The position numbers were made by a program, and so were the translations under genes. From NCBI RefSeq assembly GCF_026212465.1, contig NC_080053.1, forward strand, positions 798,038-862,037: 64,000 nucleotides of DNA, written 5' to 3'. The notes beneath the pieces are model-generated. The model was given only the letters and a program-made list of their open reading frames with translations, was not told the origin of the DNA and searched no databases. This document shows, piece by piece, positions 1 to 7,973 of the stretch; position 1 is the first letter of the stretch; every line of letters starts with the position of its first letter. The stretch comes from Amaranthus tricolor. Lineage: Eukaryota; Streptophyta; Magnoliopsida; Caryophyllales; Amaranthaceae.

Positions 1-114
1 GCAAAGAAAATATTATCAGAAGAATCCTCTGATGAGATTTTATCGGAGTTTTCAAATGAGTCTTATGATCCAACATTTGGTGGCCCATTTGCTCAAGATC
101 CATACGACTTTTAA
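1..114 (+). pseudogene. Viral ORF2, C-terminal fragment (copy A)
   Basis: The first 114 nt read in frame from position 1 to a TAA stop at 112-114. They give the last 37 residues of the same 434-residue ORF2 protein found whole at 1130-2434 and 11183-12487. The segment is serine- and acid-rich and ends in an aromatic tail (PYDF). The gene is cut only by the window edge, so whether the rest of ORF2 exists upstream cannot be told from here. An ATG-started frame that overlaps it (32-235) is in another frame and is a shadow. Confidence 0.8.
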
Positions 115-441
115 TATTGAGTTCACAAAAGTTCAATTCAAATGTTCAACAACTCAAATTAATTCATCCGGAAGCACAAACGTAAGCAATGACGAAATCA
201 AAAGTATCATTCAAATGTTCAACAACTCAAATTAATTCATCCGGAAGCACAAACGTAAGCAATGACGAAATCAAAAGCATCTCCAACAGTAATTCAAAGC
301 ATCTTCAACAGTAAAGCATCTTCAATAGTAATTCAAAGCATCTTCTACAGTATTATAGTGTAACTTTAATAATTATGTTTGTACTATTTCTCTTTAATTT
401 CTTATTGGAAGAGCAGATTGCACCTTATCTCTTCCTTTGTG
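115..441 (+). other. Viral 3' intergenic region upstream of the promoter (copy A)
   Basis: This non-coding stretch lies between the ORF2 stop and the TATA box. It holds a 73-bp tandem duplication and, at about 283-350, a run of short imperfect repeats built on CAAAGCATCTTC and AACAGTAA words. No open frame of interest is seen. In caulimovirids this position normally carries promoter enhancer elements; I cannot identify individual binding sites. Confidence 0.6.
137..282 (+). repeat. 73-bp tandem duplication in viral intergenic region (copy A)
   Basis: Two direct copies start at 137 and 210 with the word TTCAAATGTTCAAC and run through CCGGAAGCACAAACGTAAGC to a GACGAAATCAAAAG segment. The second copy continues into GCATC where the first reads GTATC. 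The same duplication is present in copy B (962-1107) and, truncated, in copy C (12510-12643), so it predates the split of the three pieces and probably belonged to the virus. Confidence 0.9.
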
Positions 442-450
442 TATAAATAA
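442..450 (+). promoter_or_regulatory. TATA box of viral pregenomic promoter (copy A)
   Basis: The sequence TATAAATAA lies about 60 nt upstream of an AATAAA signal. This spacing is typical of caulimovirid pregenomic RNA promoters, where transcription starts about 30 nt downstream of the TATA box (here about 475) and the poly(A) signal is passed once near the cap. The promoter points right, into the palindrome centre and copy B. Activity is inferred, not shown. Confidence 0.75.
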
Positions 451-509
451 TGTGTCTAGCTCTAAGATGAGAGCATCCTGTAATTTTCTTTTGTTTAAGT
501 CTTATCTCA

Positions 510-515
510 AATAAA
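510..515 (+). terminator. Viral poly(A) signal (copy A)
   Basis: AATAAA within CTCAAATAAATC, downstream of the TATA box and about 100 nt before the primer-binding site, as expected for the single caulimovirid polyadenylation site. A transcript started at about 475 would meet it almost at once, where such signals are usually weak. Confidence 0.7.
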
Positions 516-615
516 TCTAACTTTCTTTACTTATCTTATTATTATCAATTATATAATAAGATTTATATCCACAAAATTATTAAATTATTTTCTCTATCGA
601 TCCTGTACTCCCTAT

Positions 616-627
616 TGGTATCAGAGC
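616..627 (+). other. tRNA-iMet primer-binding site (viral)
   Basis: TGGTATCAGAGC is complementary to the 3' end of plant initiator tRNA-Met and marks the start of minus-strand DNA synthesis in caulimovirids. Only 12 nt match; the next bases (AC at 628-629) do not continue the tRNA complement. It lies in the 15-nt loop (615-629) of the 1-1244 palindrome. Copy B ends just before this site and does not carry its own. Confidence 0.85.
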
Positions 628-728
628 ACTAGGGAGTACAGGATCGATAGAGAAAATAATTTAATAATTTTGTGGATATAAATCTTATTATATAATTGAT
701 AATAATAAGATAAGTAAAGAAAGTTAGA

Positions 729-734
729 TTTATT
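729..734 (-). terminator. Viral poly(A) signal (copy B)
   Basis: The minus strand reads AATAAA here, the mirror image of the 510-515 signal in copy A. It follows the ORF2 stop by about 400 nt and would be the 3' processing signal for transcripts crossing ORF1 and ORF2 of this copy. Confidence 0.7.
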
Positions 735-793
735 TGAGATAAGACTTAAACAAAAGAAAATTACAGGATGCTCTCATCTTAGAGCTAGACACA

Positions 794-802
794 TTATTTA
801 TA
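794..802 (-). promoter_or_regulatory. TATA box of viral pregenomic promoter (copy B)
   Basis: The minus strand reads TATAAATAA. In a circular viral genome this promoter drives RNA through the primer-binding site into ORF1. In this linear arrangement it points left, out of copy B and into copy A, converging on the promoter at 442-450. It therefore cannot drive ORF1 of copy B. Confidence 0.75.
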
Positions 803-1129
803 CACAAAGGAAGAGATAAGGTGCAATCTGCTCTTCCAATAAGAAATTAAAGAGAAATAGTACAAACATAATTATTAAAGTTACACTATAATACTGTATA
901 AGATGCTTTGAATTACTATTGAAGATGCTTTACTGTTGAAGATGCTTTGAATTACTGTTGGAGATGCTTTTGATTTCGTCATTGCTTACGTTTGTGCTTC
1001 CGGATGAATTAATTTGAGTTGTTGAACATTTGAATGATACTTTTGATTTCGTCATTGCTTACGTTTGTGCTTCCGGATGAATTAATTTGAGTTGTTGAAC
1101 ATTTGAATTGAACTTTTGTGAACTCAATA
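803..1129 (-). other. Viral 3' intergenic region upstream of the promoter (copy B)
   Basis: This is the mirror of 115-441 and is non-coding. It contains the 73-bp duplication (962-1107) and the short GATGCTTT-type repeats at about 902-970. One base (899) differs from the copy A mirror. An ATG-started frame spanning 1009-1260 is a shadow overlapping the ORF2 end. Confidence 0.6.
962..1107 (-). repeat. 73-bp tandem duplication in viral intergenic region (copy B)
   Basis: Mirror of the 137-282 duplication. Both units are full length here, each with the CGGATGAATTAATTTGAG segment on the plus strand, whereas copy C has lost 4 bp from its second unit. Confidence 0.9.
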
Positions 1130-2434
1130 TTAAAAGTCGTATGGATCTTGAGCAAATGGGCCACCAAATGTTGGATCATAAGACTCATTTGAAAACTCCG
1201 ATAAAATCTCATCAGAGGATTCTTCTGATAATATTTTCTTTGCATATTGTGGATCTTCAAGAATCTTTTTGAGAATAGCTTTCTGGACTTTAGATAATGA
1301 TTCTGAATTCGGACTTTCTACTTTGGGATTTTTATTGTGTTGAGGAGAGTTTGAATTTGATGTTGCTTTTGAGGGTGAAGGTTTGTTGGTGGTTGATGGA
1401 GATTGGTATTCCATTTTTATACCGGTTTGAAAAAAGGAGATAACATTTTTTGTTGAACAAATTTCTAAGGTAAATTTGTCCCACCATTTAATTTTGAATT
1501 CTCTTATTAATGAATATGGATATGGACGTGGAAGGTGTTGTTTGAGACAGTAACTCCAACATAGAATCCATGGAATTTTAAATTCTGCATGAAACATGAC
1601 TGGAGTTTCATAAGCTTGATAATTTGAATTGGCAACAAAAGTTGTGAAACCCTCATTGCATTCTTTTGGATAAATTTGAGGAGTTGGTCCAAATAAATAC
1701 CACCAATGATAAAACCACATAGGATATTTCTTTGGACAATATTTGTCAAATATAAAAAACCATGAATGATCAAATGGTCTGAATAAAAATGCTCTATACC
1801 AGGCCATTTTGTAATCATAGTATGAGTAATTTTGAGGGAAAAATCTTTTTGAAAAAATTCGTTCTGCATAAGGGTCTCCCCATTCTACAGACGAAATAAT
1901 TTTCTTAAAAATACATTTTGAATAAATTATTTTTTCTGAAGAATCCTTGATATGTTGGATTTCAACAGAGTTTGAATCTACTAAAATAAATTCATAAAAC
2001 CTTTGAGTTTTAAAACGATTTTCTGGTATCCATTCGCAACCTTTTGGAAAAGTTTTTTGATTGATTGAATTAATAATTTGTGGGCTTTGAGGAATTGTAA
2101 AATTAGTGAGATATACATTTTCTATTTCGGTTTTTGTAATGTATGCAGATTTGGTAAAGCTTTGTGTTGGTATTTTTGTAGTTGGTTCTTTTTGTTTTGA
2201 ATTTGAAATAATATTTTGTGAAGTAGGCTCTTGAACAATTTGTGAATATGGAAGTGGGGGAAAATCATTTAGTTGAGTAAATTTGTTTGAAATGGATAGG
2301 GTAGTTTGAAGATTTTTGGAGGATGAAAATTTATTTTGTTCTGTTTTGTTTGGTTTTGGATCTGGTTCCATTTCGTAATCATCTGAACTCTGGAACCCTT
2401 TGAGTTTTTCTTGCTGATTCTTCTTCCTTGGCAT
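1130..2434 (-). CDS. Caulimovirid ORF2 protein, function unknown (434 aa)
   Basis: This frame starts 56 nt before the end of ORF1 in a different frame and runs to a TAA at 1130-1132. The start is the first ATG after ORF1's RNase H region and is the same in copy C. The N-terminal 100 residues are basic and then low-complexity (K, Q, N, S, T). The middle, about residues 130-330, is rich in W, Y and F, with a segment around 205-245 containing clusters such as HWWYLFGP, which suggests a folded domain. The C-terminal 90 residues are serine-, proline- and acid-rich. I see no zinc knuckle, protease or polymerase motif and no recognised transactivator motif. A downstream second ORF of unknown role is known from florendoviruses; homology to those is inferred from position only. 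The frame is intact. Overlap with ORF1 suggests translation by leaky scanning, reinitiation or a separate RNA. Confidence 0.8.
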   Translation of the reverse strand: MPRKKNQQEKLKGFQSSDDYEMEPDPKPNKTEQNKFSSSKNLQTTLSISNKFTQLNDFPPLPYSQIVQEPTSQNIISNSKQKEPTTKIPTQSFTKSAYITKTEIENVYLTNFTIPQSPQIINSINQKTFPKGCEWIPENRFKTQRFYEFILVDSNSVEIQHIKDSSEKIIYSKCIFKKIISSVEWGDPYAERIFSKRFFPQNYSYYDYKMAWYRAFLFRPFDHSWFFIFDKYCPKKYPMWFYHWWYLFGPTPQIYPKECNEGFTTFVANSNYQAYETPVMFHAEFKIPWILCWSYCLKQHLPRPYPYSLIREFKIKWWDKFTLEICSTKNVISFFQTGIKMEYQSPSTTNKPSPSKATSNSNSPQHNKNPKVESPNSESLSKVQKAILKKILEDPQYAKKILSEESSDEILSEFSNESYDPTFGGPFAQDPYDF

Positions 2435-5400
2435 TATGATGTCCCTGTAGAAATTCTCTGGTTAAGAAATCAGGGAGAGAGTTACTTTCGCCTCTTATAT
2501 GCTCTATTTGAAAATCAAATACTGATAAAATTGCTTGCCATCTTGCAAAAATTTGTTTAGAAACAATGTTTTTGACATCTTTTTCTAGAACCTCTTTTGC
2601 AGATTTGCAGTCGATCCTTATCAAAAATTTTTTGTTGTAAAGATCATCTTGAAATTTTGAAACGCATAGTACTATAGATAAAATTTCCTTTTTAATGGTA
2701 GAATAATTTTTTTGAGGTCCGAGCCAGAGACCTGAATGAAATCTAACTAATTGTTCTTTTGTATCTATTCTTTGTTTTAATATGCCACCATATCCTATTT
2801 CTGATGCATCTGTTTCTACTATCATGAATGCAGATGGATCTGGAATGCCTAGACATGGAAGTGATTTGATTTTTTGTTTTAATTCAATAATAGTCTTAGT
2901 ATGAATTTCTGACCAGGGAGGCGGATTTTTTTGAAGTCTTTGAAAGAGGGGCATGCAAATTTGTCTGAGCTTTGGGAAAAAATCTGATATATAATTTAGA
3001 CATCCCAAAAATCTTTGTAACTGGGTTTTGTCTTTAATTTCGTTAGGGAATTTTTCTGCAAATTCTAAAGACCTTGTAATTGGCTTGATTGTTCCTTTAT
3101 AAATGTCATGTCCCAAAAATCTAATTTTTGTTTGAAATAATTTCATTTTAGTGGCAGAAACTACTAAACCATTTTTTTCAACAGTGTTTAGAAATATATG
3201 TAAATGTTTGAAATGTTGATCAATATCATGAGAAAAAATTAAAACATCATCTATATAAACAATTATGAATGAAGAAAATTGATTGAAAATATCATTCATT
3301 ATATGTTGAAATTCAGAAGGAGCATTTTTAAGTCCAAAAGGCATTACATTCCACTCATAATGTCCAAATGGTACCGTGAATGCAGTTTTATACCTATCTT
3401 CTTTAGCAATTTGTATTTGCCAGAAACCAGATTTCATATCAAATTTTGAAAATATTTTGGCTTTATATAAGCGATTAATTAAATCTCTTTTATTTGGGAT
3501 TGGATATCTTATCCATTGAAGAACTTTGTTTAAAGGTTTGTAATTAATAACTAATCTAGGAACTCCTCTTTCTTTTTCTGCTGCATTCATAACATAAAAT
3601 GCTGCACAGCTCCAAGGAGATTTGGATGGAGTTATTAATTTTTTATCTAAAAGAGTTTGAATTTCTTTCTTGCAGAATTCAAGATGCTCAGAATTCATTT
3701 GGATGGGTCTAGCTTTTGTAGGAATATTTTTTTCAGAGAAATCTTTTTCATATGGCAATGTGACAATATGCCTTTTTCTATCCCAAAAGGCATTTGGAAT
3801 ATCAGCACAAACTTTTGATTTAAAAATATTTTCTAAATTAAAAATTTTTTGTTGCAATTTTGATTGTTGTAATTGTTCTTCAATCCTTTGAAAAGAAATT
3901 TCTTCTTTTAAAGAAGAAATTTGAAATTCTTTTTGTTTTATTAAATTTATACTTTGTATTACTGAAGAATTTTGTAATAAATTAATATCTTTTTGTAACA
4001 TGGGACTTAAAAAAGGAAATGATAATTGTTTCCCTAAAATTTTTGTATGAACACCTTTGTCATCAACCCAAAAAGGATAAATTTGTGTTAAAAAGGGAGT
4101 GCCTAATATTATTTCTTCCTTAATATCATTAATAATAATGAAAGTATTAGTAAAACTATAATTTTCATTTATGATCTTTCCTTTTGAAATTTTATATTTA
4201 ATATCCATGGGTGAACTATTTGCACTATATAACCGAGTTTTTGTTTTTTCATAAAATTTAGTTGGGACTAATCCTTCCCTTAAGCAATTTTGATCCGCTC
4301 CACTATCAATTAAAGCAATATAGGTTTTTTGAAAATCTCCAATTTGAAAAGTAACTGGTGCATACCATTTTTGAAAATTAATTTTATTAATAACAGTGAT
4401 AAAATCATCATCATCCCCATTAACTTTCTCTTTTCCCAAAGAAAGATTTTCTTTATAGATGGGGTTTTCTAAAATAGATAATTTTGTTTCAAGTTCGAAA
4501 TCTTTGATTTCTAAATGCTTTAAACTATTTTTGATAGAAATGATGTCTTCTTTGATTTTATTTATTTCAAGTTGAAGATCTTTGACCGAAAGAGTTTGAT
4601 TCTTAATAGGAATTAATTTAGAAGTCATTTCTTTGGAAGAGTATTTTTCTAATAATTTTGAAATATTGAAAGGTTCAATTTGAGGAATTGGAATACTTTC
4701 TTTGTTTTTAGAGGTAGAGGTTTCACCCAAAACCATAGTTTTGAGTTTCAAAAGGGTTTCTCTTTTGATCTCTTTATCTTGGATTTTGTCAACGAGATCA
4801 AAAAGAAATTCCACATTTTTCTCTTTATCTGTTAAAACATTAATGCATTTGATAGGAGAGGAAGAAATCGAAGATTCAGAATCAGAAGTTTGATCATTAA
4901 TTTGTAAAATTTCGTCATCTTCCTTTTCTGAAGAAGAAGAAGAAGTAGACTCAGGGGTTTGTAATAATATTTTGGATATTTTATCTCCTAGCTCAGAGTC
5001 GTTAATAAATAATTCTTGAATCTTTTTCTTTGTGGTACAAGCATTTGCTTTATGTCCAGGTTTTCCACACGAATAACAAAAGATTTTGAAAGCTTTGTTT
5101 GATTTTCGGAAATTTCCGAAATTTTTCTTTCCTCGTTTCTTTCGATAATAAGAAGGATAAGAATTTTTATTTTTATCTTTTGAAAATTTAGAAAATTGTT
5201 TTTTAATTTTCTTTTTTGTAGAGGGAGCTCTAATAGCTTCCATACCAAATGCTTCACAGAAACATCCAATTTCTTTCCTAGATTGTTTCTTTTCAGAGGT
5301 ATATTTGGCTTGGAGTTTGAGTTCTTCACATAAAGAAAGACCTTCCTTTTTAATGAAAGCGAAAAGTCCTCCATAAGTAGTATTATTAAGAGCTTGTTCT

Positions 5401-7973
5401 TTATCTGTATCATGTTCAGCTATTTTTCTAAAAATTCTTTGAGCAAATAATTTTGGTAGTCCTGATATAAATTTTTCTTTCCAAAAATTTTGATTGCAAT
5501 CTTGTCTTTGTAAAACATAACTAAAGAAGGTATCTTTATACCATCTATAGTCACTTAATGTTGGGCAACGTAAATTTTGTAAAATCGTTTCTCCAGAAGA
5601 AAGAGTTTGAGTAGGGTTACCGACAAAATGAAAGGCAATAACTATGATTAAGAAATCACAGCAGTCAGATTTTTGAAATACATTTCCTTGATCATCCATG
5701 ATGTCAGTAACGTGATTCAAAATTTCTAATCTGTCTTGTAAAGTGAGAAGATTATCCCACCAGTTTTTTAATTGCCCAGTAAAACCTGATATAATAAAAC
5801 CAAAAATTATTTGTTCATCCAAAGGTTTTGCCTTGTAAGCTACAATAGCCATTCCCATATTTTGAAGAGTATTAAGAATTTCATAATCAGATTTTCCATC
5901 TATGTTCCATTCATGGATCATATCTGGGGAAAAGGATTTGGAGGTAAATGTAGACCTTTCTTCATATTGAAGATCAACAGGAGTAGGCCTAGGATAATAG
6001 TTTTTTGTAGGGATATTCTTCCAAGATGATCGTATTTTATTAATTTGATGAGGATCATTATCAGATTCTTGAAATTGCTTTGCAACTTTTGAAATGATTA
6101 AAGACTCAGAATTTTCTTCATCAGAAGATATCTCTGAACTTTGATATTTACTCAAAACCTTAATATGACTTGGACTATCTGCTAATTTTTGTAAAGATTT
6201 TTGAATTTTATCTAACACTGCAGAATTAGAGTTAGAAGAAGTAAAACCATTTTTTGGAAACATTTGAGTCATAGGTATAGTTAATCCTGGTGGTTTGAAA
6301 TGCGGTGCAGAAACCTTATTAGATCCTAATGATGCAATCGTATTAGGGGCTATGGATCTAGAGGTTTCTTTTTGTAAATTATCAACCTTATTTGAAAGTT
6401 GATCTACTTGTGTAGCAACGGTATGAAGGATTTGATTTGTAAAATTATTTTGATGATAAATTTTAATGATGTCTTCTACATTTGGAGTTTTATCTGTTTG
6501 ATCTACTCTTCCTTCTTTAAAAGGACTAGCCTTTATTTCACGGTCATAATAGGGAAAAGTAATATTTTGTAATGGTGGATGAACTGAACTAATTGTTTGT
6601 CCATCCTTCAAAACCCAATTTTTTTGAAGTTTGGTTTGTACAAATATGTGATTTTGAGAATATGGATTAGCAATACCTTGTTTTTCACAAAACAATAAAA
6701 ACCATGTAAAAAACGGGATATTAATTTGAATAGTATTCATATCTTTATACCATACATCTCTTATTGAGTCTTTAAAGGAGCGAGAAAAAGATCTAAACCA
6801 ATCTCGATGTTCAGCATTGTGAGAGGAATTAAATTCATTTCTTAGATAGTTTTTATCTATTTCAAAATCTTTAGTAATTGTATTGATAGAGTCAAAATTT
6901 TGCATATCAGACATTGTGGGAGATGCAGGTCTAGATGAAGAGATTTGAGAAGTTTGAGAAGCATTTGCTTCATATTCAGGAATAGGAGATTTATATCTGA
7001 CTTTGATTGGTTCAGAAATGACTGAAGTTGTTTTTTGAGGAAAAGAAAAAGATCTTCGTGGATAGTTGGAAGAAGAAGTACAAGGAGAACTAGATAATTC
7101 TCTCATAGACCCAAACCTTATAAGAACTTTATTTTCGTCTTCCTCAATGCATTCTATTTCTTGTCTTATGTTTCTAGGAGGCATTGGATTTGAGAATTGA
7201 AATGTCTCAGGAATAGAAATTTGATCCCATCTCAAGGTTTTTGCTGTAGAAACTATTGATTTAGTATTCTCAGCATGAACCTCTATAAAAATAGTTTCTT
7301 CTTTTGAAGAAGCCTCATGTATGAATTTTGGATTAACTGTGGAATTCATTAATCTAAAATAAACACGGAAAACAATTGCAAAATTTCTAGCAAACTCTTT
7401 AAATTTATTATTTAAAATTTGAATATCTAAAATTAATGAAGATAAGATTAATGGGTCTTGAAGATCTACTGTAAAGTTTGGAAAACAATTGAAATATATT
7501 GGGCCATTACAGATATTAGTTTGAATCATAGCCAAAACAGAATCTTTATAATTATTAAGTCGATCGTCTCTGAGAGCTAGGAAAATTGGACAATCAACTC
7601 CTTTATGAACTAATGGTTTTATTCCTATTTGAACAAGGCCAAAATGAATGAATCTAAATCTGTGTTTGAGATAAGCTTTAATGCTGGATTCTGAAAGTAA
7701 ATGCATAGTTTCAGATTCTTTTTGAATGCTTCTAGTCTCTTCATGAGTTTTGATGCTAAATGCAGTCTTAAAATCAGTAATGCCTATATGATAAATTTTT
7801 GTAAGATTTTCTTTTGGAATTTCCCAATTTGAAAAGTTCTTTTCTATATGAACTTCACTACTTTGAATTATATTATTAGGTGATCCTAAACTAATAGCTT
7901 TCCTTAACCAGTTTGCCATTAATAAATTAAATGTTGCATAAACTAAATATGACTGAATTGATTTCTTAATCAT
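2379..7973 (-). CDS. Caulimovirid ORF1 polyprotein: MP-CP-protease-RT-RNase H (1864 aa)
   Basis: An uninterrupted frame encodes the main replication and movement polyprotein of an endogenous pararetrovirus. In order: a 30K-superfamily movement protein core (about residues 90-240, with FIHFGLVQIG at 108-117 and ALRDDR at 133-138); a long serine-rich linker; the coat-protein region (about 660-900); a lysine-rich stretch (919-960); a CCHC zinc knuckle at 966-979 (CYSCGKPGHKANAC); an aspartic protease with DSGA at 1223-1226; reverse transcriptase with YIDD at 1573-1576; and RNase H with the first catalytic Asp at 1722 (ETDAS). No integrase is present, as expected for Caulimoviridae. The first ATG lies in the junction with copy C, and its first five codons are antisense of copy C's coat-protein sequence. 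The ATG at 7917-7919 (residue 19) is the likelier native start. No promoter lies upstream, so expression of this copy is doubtful. Confidence 0.92.
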   Translation of the reverse strand: MIKKSIQSYLVYATFNLLMANWLRKAISLGSPNNIIQSSEVHIEKNFSNWEIPKENLTKIYHIGITDFKTAFSIKTHEETRSIQKESETMHLLSESSIKAYLKHRFRFIHFGLVQIGIKPLVHKGVDCPIFLALRDDRLNNYKDSVLAMIQTNICNGPIYFNCFPNFTVDLQDPLILSSLILDIQILNNKFKEFARNFAIVFRVYFRLMNSTVNPKFIHEASSKEETIFIEVHAENTKSIVSTAKTLRWDQISIPETFQFSNPMPPRNIRQEIECIEEDENKVLIRFGSMRELSSSPCTSSSNYPRRSFSFPQKTTSVISEPIKVRYKSPIPEYEANASQTSQISSSRPASPTMSDMQNFDSINTITKDFEIDKNYLRNEFNSSHNAEHRDWFRSFSRSFKDSIRDVWYKDMNTIQINIPFFTWFLLFCEKQGIANPYSQNHIFVQTKLQKNWVLKDGQTISSVHPPLQNITFPYYDREIKASPFKEGRVDQTDKTPNVEDIIKIYHQNNFTNQILHTVATQVDQLSNKVDNLQKETSRSIAPNTIASLGSNKVSAPHFKPPGLTIPMTQMFPKNGFTSSNSNSAVLDKIQKSLQKLADSPSHIKVLSKYQSSEISSDEENSESLIISKVAKQFQESDNDPHQINKIRSSWKNIPTKNYYPRPTPVDLQYEERSTFTSKSFSPDMIHEWNIDGKSDYEILNTLQNMGMAIVAYKAKPLDEQIIFGFIISGFTGQLKNWWDNLLTLQDRLEILNHVTDIMDDQGNVFQKSDCCDFLIIVIAFHFVGNPTQTLSSGETILQNLRCPTLSDYRWYKDTFFSYVLQRQDCNQNFWKEKFISGLPKLFAQRIFRKIAEHDTDKEQALNNTTYGGLFAFIKKEGLSLCEELKLQAKYTSEKKQSRKEIGCFCEAFGMEAIRAPSTKKKIKKQFSKFSKDKNKNSYPSYYRKKRGKKNFGNFRKSNKAFKIFCYSCGKPGHKANACTTKKKIQELFINDSELGDKISKILLQTPESTSSSSSEKEDDEILQINDQTSDSESSISSSPIKCINVLTDKEKNVEFLFDLVDKIQDKEIKRETLLKLKTMVLGETSTSKNKESIPIPQIEPFNISKLLEKYSSKEMTSKLIPIKNQTLSVKDLQLEINKIKEDIISIKNSLKHLEIKDFELETKLSILENPIYKENLSLGKEKVNGDDDDFITVINKINFQKWYAPVTFQIGDFQKTYIALIDSGADQNCLREGLVPTKFYEKTKTRLYSANSSPMDIKYKISKGKIINENYSFTNTFIIINDIKEEIILGTPFLTQIYPFWVDDKGVHTKILGKQLSFPFLSPMLQKDINLLQNSSVIQSINLIKQKEFQISSLKEEISFQRIEEQLQQSKLQQKIFNLENIFKSKVCADIPNAFWDRKRHIVTLPYEKDFSEKNIPTKARPIQMNSEHLEFCKKEIQTLLDKKLITPSKSPWSCAAFYVMNAAEKERGVPRLVINYKPLNKVLQWIRYPIPNKRDLINRLYKAKIFSKFDMKSGFWQIQIAKEDRYKTAFTVPFGHYEWNVMPFGLKNAPSEFQHIMNDIFNQFSSFIIVYIDDVLIFSHDIDQHFKHLHIFLNTVEKNGLVVSATKMKLFQTKIRFLGHDIYKGTIKPITRSLEFAEKFPNEIKDKTQLQRFLGCLNYISDFFPKLRQICMPLFQRLQKNPPPWSEIHTKTIIELKQKIKSLPCLGIPDPSAFMIVETDASEIGYGGILKQRIDTKEQLVRFHSGLWLGPQKNYSTIKKEILSIVLCVSKFQDDLYNKKFLIRIDCKSAKEVLEKDVKNIVSKQIFARWQAILSVFDFQIEHIRGESNSLPDFLTREFLQGHHNAKEEESARKTQRVPEFR

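Larger units (their letters stand above)
1..627 (+). mobile_element. Endogenous caulimovirid copy A, 3' fragment ending at the primer-binding site
   Basis: This plus-strand fragment carries the last 37 codons of viral ORF2, the whole 3' intergenic region with TATA box and poly(A) signal, and 12 nt of the tRNA-iMet primer-binding site. It is the near-perfect reverse complement of 630-1244; I saw one mismatch, C at 345 against the base at 899. The fragment enters from beyond the left window edge, so its upstream extent is unknown. It ends where caulimovirid minus-strand DNA synthesis begins, which suggests it derives from a DNA end at that discontinuity. Family assignment rests on the proteins of copies B and C. 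Confidence 0.9.
1..1244. repeat. Near-perfect inverted repeat (arms at least 614 bp, 15-nt loop)
   Basis: Positions x and 1244-x are complementary from 614/630 outward to the window edge. Checks are the TATA boxes (442-450 and 794-802), the poly(A) signals (510-515 and 729-734) and the ORF2 stops (112-114 and 1130-1132). The loop is 615-629 and contains the viral primer-binding site. The left arm is cut by the window, so the real arm may be longer. Confidence 0.97.
630..7973 (-). mobile_element. Endogenous caulimovirid copy B (florendovirus-like), nearly complete
   Basis: Reading leftward, this copy holds the whole ORF1 polyprotein, ORF2, the intergenic region, TATA box and poly(A) signal. 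It ends one base before the primer-binding site loop. Both ORFs are uninterrupted. The leader between primer-binding site and ORF1 is absent: its 5' end runs into copy C at 7959-7973. Family Caulimoviridae is secure from the order movement protein, coat protein, CCHC knuckle, protease, RT and RNase H, with no integrase. A separate downstream ORF2 after RNase H matches the florendovirus layout; a petuvirus-like relative is the main alternative. Confidence 0.9.

Noticed and set aside
616..627. tRNA gene fragment
   Set aside because: Both this site and 58638-58652 match only the complement of the iMet acceptor end, in the right place to prime reverse transcription. No cloverleaf or promoter boxes are present.
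2379..7973. ORF1 as a Ty3/gypsy retrotransposon polyprotein
   Set aside because: It starts with a 30K-type movement protein, has no integrase, and no LTRs flank it. The layout is caulimovirid.
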